This document shows positions 18,791-22,351 of a stretch of 22,351 nucleotides of DNA, in pieces. The notes under the pieces were generated by a model. It did no database searches and was not told where the DNA came from. It saw nothing but the letters and a program-made list of their open reading frames with translations. Positions within the stretch are counted from its first letter, which is position 1; each line of letters begins with the position of its first letter. A program made the translations under genes and the position numbers. The DNA comes from Dicyema japonicum (taxonomy: Eukaryota > Dicyemida > Rhombozoa > Dicyemidae), in NCBI GenBank assembly GCA_011109175.1, contig RDEW01000080.1, positions 1-22,351 on the forward strand, read 5' to 3'.

Positions 18791-19683
18791 ATATATAACA
18801 AAAATAATATTTTAAGACAACTCCATCCCAAATCAAAACCACGGGAATTATCTTAACCTGACATAGGGATTCGAGAGCTCTCCTGCAGCAACCATCATCT
18901 AGTGACAATTCTCAACTGGTCTGAGTAGATCCTGTGAAGTAATAGACATCGATTTGAGTTATCCTATTTTTAATTTATAAAACAAAAAATTATTGTTCAG
19001 ACTTCTGAGCAACAACATCCCCCTACAGCCATACCCTCAAGAGTTCTTTTTATTTCAGTGGTAGGAATATATGCCTATCAAGTGCCATCCACTATGAGGC
19101 AAACCCGTATATTCTTCACATTTATTAGATTTGGGAGTGTACTTTGTCGTAAAAAAGTCGACTGATTCGATGAAACGGCCATCTTTTTGTTCTTGTGCAA
19201 ATCGGCATAGAAGGGTATCCGGCAGCGACTGATTCCAATAGTTAGCGTTATCACCTATTTAGTTCGTTAGTAGCACCTTTTCTGACTGATTCCGGCATAG
19301 AAAAGTGTCCGGCAGCAACTGATTCCGAATAGAAGAGACGACGTACAGACTCTTAGCAGAAACTCGACATTCCTGTTGTCCTTCTTCTCCTCGTATATTG
19401 AACATCAGATTTTTAAGAACTCATAAATCTCTCTGGTTATTAGATTTGTGATTTTACTTTTGTCGTAAAAAGTATGAATTTAGAATTATNGAATAGAAGA
19501 GACGACGTACAGACTCTTAGCAGAAATTTGACATTCCTGTTGTCCTTCCTCTTTTCGCATAATGAACATCAGATTTTTAAGAACTCATAAATCTCTCTGG
19601 TTATTAGATTTGTGATTTTACTTTTGTCGTAAAAAGTATGAATTTAGAATTATATGACAAATTTTTTTTATAATAAAAATTTA
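18791..19683. other. Non-coding region with short duplications
   Basis: No gene seen. It contains two copies of a motif around CGGCATAGAA...TCCGGCAGC..CTGATTCC (19203-19237 and 19283-19328) and related copies of TTATTAGATTTG..ACTTT.GTCGTAAAA at about 19120 and 19438. The duplication around the N at 19490 is listed separately. Confidence 0.5.
19327..19653. repeat. 163-bp duplication flanking the N at 19490
   Basis: 19327-19489 recurs at 19491-19653 with few differences. The left copy ends at the N and the right copy starts right after it. Another likely unmerged contig overlap. Confidence 0.93.
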
Positions 19684-20067
19684 TTAACAATAAAAAATTA
19701 TTTATTAAATGTGACCGGTTGAATACGAGCCCAGGTTGAATACGAGCCGTTAAAAGTTGTTAGAAATTAATAATTTTTTTAATGAAAAATAAATCAATGA
19801 ATTAATTAATTCCTATCTTTATAATTATTAGTAATTTTAATAATTTAAATTTCTCACAAATTTTCATTTTTTAACGGCTAACATCAGATAGAATAGTAAT
19901 AGATTTTTGCTCACGCTTGTTTTTGTTTTTTGTTATTAAGGTTGTCTACTTTACTCTGCTACAAAAGCAAGAAATAATAACCTATCTGAGATACCAAATT
20001 TTACCATCCAATTTGCTGAAGGAGAAACGAAATTTTATAAGAACTGCGTCATTATTCAGACTAAATA

Positions 20068-20258
20068 AAGAGTAAATCGGCTACGGAGGTGTCAAGTGCA
20101 ATAAAGAGCATAATTTTAATGTTTGGAAAACCAACTATTTTGCATACGGACAATGGCAAGGAGTTTGTAAATGAAAAAATGTTCGAGTTATGCTCAACAT
20201 TTGGTATAAAACACGTCAGGGGACGTCCTAGGTGTCCTTGGGTGCAGGGACAAGTCGA
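20068..20258 (+). pseudogene. Ty3/Ginger-type DDE integrase core fragment
   Basis: Beginning near KSKSATEVSSAIKSIILMFG, the frame gives KPTILHTDNGKEFVN with the second catalytic Asp of the DDE core. It continues with IKHVRGRPRCPWVQGQVE, ending in the catalytic Glu just before the N at 20259. The GRPR.P..QG.VE signature is typical of the integrases shared by Ty3-like retrotransposons, Ginger transposons and KRBA2/GIN-like host genes. The first Asp region upstream is not readable. Past the N the frame continues for about 28 codons without integrase similarity, so the C-terminus was lost or the join is wrong. It is a fragment only, with no LTR, RT or protease nearby, so a DNA transposon origin is plausible. 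Confidence 0.8.
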
Positions 20259-20320
20259 NATTGTGTTGGAAATCATTTGGACTCTTACTGTAATCAGCCA
20301 ATCAGCATCGACGCGCTTGT

Positions 20321-20475
20321 TTGCTTTCGGGGGTTTTCCCTGAGAGCGGAGCTTGGCTAAACGCCATCCCAAATGGACCTCTGGGCACGTTTCTGGATAA
20401 TGAATGCGTTAGAAGTGGTATCTCTCTGCGGCTGGGACTGAAAGTATGTGCACCTCACCCGTGCCGATGTGGCAT
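20321..20475 (+). pseudogene. RLE-region fragment of an RLE-type retrotransposon
   Basis: About 50 codons read ESGAWLNAIPNGPLGTFLDN, then VRSGISLRLGLKVCAPHPCRCG. They align with the longer copy at 13.9-14.03 kb (GVWVEALPCPHLGTLLDENS, RLGLDICQRHKCRCG). This is the stretch just before and including the Cys-His part that precedes the endonuclease. It stops abruptly after CRCG, where the endonuclease should begin. It sits between the integrase fragment and the ORF at 20446 inside the inverted-repeat unit, so it looks like a short inserted or captured piece. Confidence 0.75.
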
Positions 20476-20694
20476 CCTGATAATCATTACTCAGAAGAGG
20501 AAATGAATGAAATATTCAACCAAATTGATTTATGGAATGAAGAAACACAAACTGAAGCAACTGAATATCTTCTGAACCGGTCACATTTAATGCGTCCCGA
20601 AAATAATCAAGAAAAGTCATATAGTGTCGTTTTTCTGTTTAGTAGAAATTTTAATTCAATGAAATTTATATTATCAATAATTAAAATAATGTAA
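20446..20694 (+). CDS. Short unrecognised ORF in the inverted-repeat unit
   Basis: This 82-codon frame is the same frame as the integrase fragment upstream. Its first residues overlap the RLE piece, and the distinct part reads NHYSEEEMNEIFNQIDLWNE, then TEATEYLLNRSHLMRPENNQ. It is acidic with a hydrophobic tail and no domain I know. It might be the C-terminal part of the element's own protein, interrupted by the RLE insertion. The second part is repeated after the N at 20810 as an overlap artefact. Function unknown. Confidence 0.25.
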   Translation: MCTSPVPMWHPDNHYSEEEMNEIFNQIDLWNEETQTEATEYLLNRSHLMRPENNQEKSYSVVFLFSRNFNSMKFILSIIKIM

Positions 20695-21043
20695 ATTATA
20701 TTTTTTTAATGTTGTGGATAATTTGACTAGTTTAAAACAAACTTTGTTCAGATATAAAACTTCATTTTTTCAAAAATTTAAGGTTCAATCATTAATACGG
20801 GATGATTGCNACGGTCACATTTAATGCGTCCCGAAAATAATCAGGAAAAGTCATATAGTGTCGTTTTTCTGTTTAGTAGAAATTTTAATTCAATGAAATT
20901 TATATTATCAATAATTAAAATGATGTAAATTATATTTTTTTAATGTTGTGGATAATTTGACTAGTTTAAAACAAACTTTGTTCAGATATAAAACTTCATT
21001 TTTTCAAAAATTTAAGGTTCAATCATTAATACGGGATGATTGC
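20578..21043. repeat. 232-bp duplication flanking the N at 20810
   Basis: 20578-20809 (from CGGTCACATTTAATGCG to GGGATGATTGC) recurs at 20812-21043 almost unchanged. The left copy ends at the N. Same overlap signature as the other junctions. Confidence 0.93.
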
Positions 21044-21155
21044 CATTTTGTTTGATTGGCTGTTTAAATCGGTACATTGAATATCGATATTTAACGGCTC
21101 GTATTCAACCGTATCTCATTCTGATAGGTCACAATAAATAATATTTTATTGTTAA

Positions 21156-21766
21156 AAAAATGACCCTTCCCTGTACATGAATTTAAAGGCAAAAAATTGC
21201 TCTATAAACAATTATTTATTTAAAATATGGCTTTTATTAATTGTTGATGGCGATAATTTCTGCCATCGATCCGATTAGCTAGATTCCAACACTGTTACAT
21301 AGTTAATCGAAGGATTCCTTTCTGCTTTGCTTTTTTCAATTCCTATGACCCGTAAATGGATCTACTTGATTAAAAAACGCTCAGAACCTTGTTGGCTACA
21401 AAAGTATCTCTTTTTCCCCAATCCGTTAGAGGGGTTTCCAAAATGGGGACATGGATGGAGGTAATTTTCAGAAAGCACGTATTAAGTAAAAAGAAAAGTG
21501 GAACTGGGTATACTTTGATTAGGCGTTAATTTATCCTTAACCTTTTTCCTGGCGTTTTCAGTGTTCCTAAATGTCGCACGCCATCGCGTCCGGTCGTGCC
21601 ATAATGTCCTGGCAAATTCTTAAGTTTGAACAATGTTTAGTCACTAAGTAAAAAATCGATTTTAAGATTTTTGAATAATATTCGAAAAAAATGATTAATT
21701 TTTTAAGTAAATTTAAAAAATTTGTGGTGTTGTGGTGTATTGGCCGTTCTACTTTTTGGATTGAAC
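21156..21766. other. Spacer before the second PHD-finger element
   Basis: No clear gene. On the minus strand around 21625-21560 a short read ARTLWHDRTRWRAT resembles the DR..WR ending of some RT proteins, too short to call. A pyrimidine tract ending CAG (21545-21561) could be chance. Confidence 0.4.
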
Positions 21767-22351
21767 ATGACAATGGAAAAGGATCCGAAACCCAAAGAGC
21801 ATATTTCTCGCACGTCTATCCCCTGCATTATCTGTGGAGAGGCAAACAAGAGGAAATATAGTATCCAATGTTGCCCAAATTTTGGACACCTTAGGTGCAA
21901 CAAGCTGACAAGACGGACTGCTCAGTGTCTTCCAAGTTGGTCATGCCCCACATGCCTTGGGAACTCCACAAGGCAAGAGGAACCGCTCTCTGGCTTAGTC
22001 CTGGACCTATCTAACACGGACGAATGTTTACGCCGCCTGAACCTGCTTGTATCAGAGAGGGTTATCCCACTCAGAATCCCAAAGTCGGTGTCTCTCAAAA
22101 CTAATCACCAAAGCAGTCAGTGACAACACCCAAGAAGCTTGGATGCGCCTTCTCTGCTTTGCACCTCTTGTCCTCGGATCACATCCGACCGAACTGAAGG
22201 AACGGAATGTCAAGTCAATCATCAAAAGGAACGTTTCTAAATACGAAAGTATCAACCTGGCGGATACACTGGAAAGCATTTCGACTGCTGTTGACTTACC
22301 CTCTTCATCCAGAACCAAGAAAAGGGATCTTCGCAGAGAAATAAACAAGAA
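21767..22351 (+). pseudogene. Second PHD-finger retrotransposon, N-terminal part
   Basis: From the ATG at 21767 (MTMEKDPKPKEH) the product has a zinc-finger block: CIIC, eleven residues, CCPNFGHLRC, then SWSCPTC. It is the same layout as the finger at 11.6 kb but with one Cys replaced and a spacing one residue short, so zinc binding may be impaired. It goes on with LSNTDECLRRLNLLVSERVI and PLRIPKSVS. A frameshift near 22090 then gives TQEAWMRLLCFAPLVLGSHP, the counterpart of SWIRLLSFAPMTLGI in the other copy. The shifted frame (about 22090 onward) stays open to the window edge, ending DLRREINKK. The RT and RLE presumably lie beyond 22351. The two copies are clearly divergent, so they are separate families rather than a recent duplication. 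Confidence 0.8.

Larger units (their letters stand above)
19684..21155. mobile_element. Inverted-repeat-bounded unit with integrase fragment
   Basis: The left arm (19684-19754) has TTAACAATAAAAAATTATTT, then GTGACC, then GGTTGAATACGAGCC twice, the second followed by GTTAAA. The right arm (21090-21155) is the complement in the same order: TTTAACGGCTCGTATTCAACC, GGTCAC, then AATAAATAATATTTTATTGTTAA. Matching arms on opposite strands about 1.4 kb apart suggest a DNA transposon. Inside lie an integrase core fragment, an RLE fragment and a short ORF. The N at 20810 adds a false duplicate of about 232 bp, so the true length is nearer 1.2 kb. Ginger-type transposons carry such integrases and TIRs, but I cannot match these arms to a named family. 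Confidence 0.55.

Noticed and set aside
21540-21630. RT-like C-terminal tail on the minus strand (ARTLWHDRTRWRAT)
   Set aside because: Too short and without neighbouring motifs to separate from chance.

Overview
This AT-rich 22.4-kb window has no intact gene. It is a dense bed of decayed, mostly 5'-truncated transposable elements. The element set points to an animal genome: an APE-type LINE of RTE-like organisation, a second APE LINE with a 2A-like peptide motif, retrotransposons with a restriction-like endonuclease (RLE), a ZBED/SCAND3-type hAT, a Tc1/IS630-type transposon and a Ginger/Ty3-type integrase. An AT-rich invertebrate is my best guess, but the species cannot be read from the sequence. 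Nothing suggests a prokaryote: there are no operons, ribosome-binding-site-led genes, rRNA, tRNA or CRISPR.

Layout. 62-579 (-): C-terminal end of an RTE-like LINE. 1185-2769: a Tc1/IS630-type transposon with both ends, TA target duplications and unusual TIRs made of 21-bp tandem repeats; its transposase (-) is frameshifted. 3075-3434 (-): possible reverse-transcriptase (RT) thumb remnant. 3461-4396 (+): APE endonuclease of another LINE, led by a 2A-like motif. 4598-4826 (-): unexplained acidic ORF. 5051-7045 (+): hAT transposase pseudogene ending in a hAT-like terminal repeat. 8444-10716 (+): the longest RTE-like LINE relic, with APE and RT parts. 11535-14545 (+): PHD finger, RT and RLE retrotransposon. 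15139-15660 (-): 5'-truncated RLE end of a relative. 18423-18790 (+): RT fragment whose catalytic YLDD reads YLYY. 19684-21155: an inverted-repeat-bounded unit holding a Ginger/Ty3-type integrase fragment and an RLE fragment. 21767-22351 (+): start of a second PHD-finger retrotransposon, cut by the window edge.

The window carries nine single-N positions. At six of them the sequence just before the N is repeated just after it, over 120 to about 400 bp. This is what an unmerged contig overlap looks like, so the duplicated domains there (hAT C-terminus, PHD finger, RTE 3' end) are probably assembly artefacts. Four similar tandem duplications without an N deserve the same suspicion.

The genes do not work together; each block is a separate mobile-element relic. 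The most interesting material is the pairing of a PHD finger with an RLE-type retrotransposon, the 21-bp-repeat TIRs, the 2A-like motif, and the inverted-repeat unit carrying an integrase.
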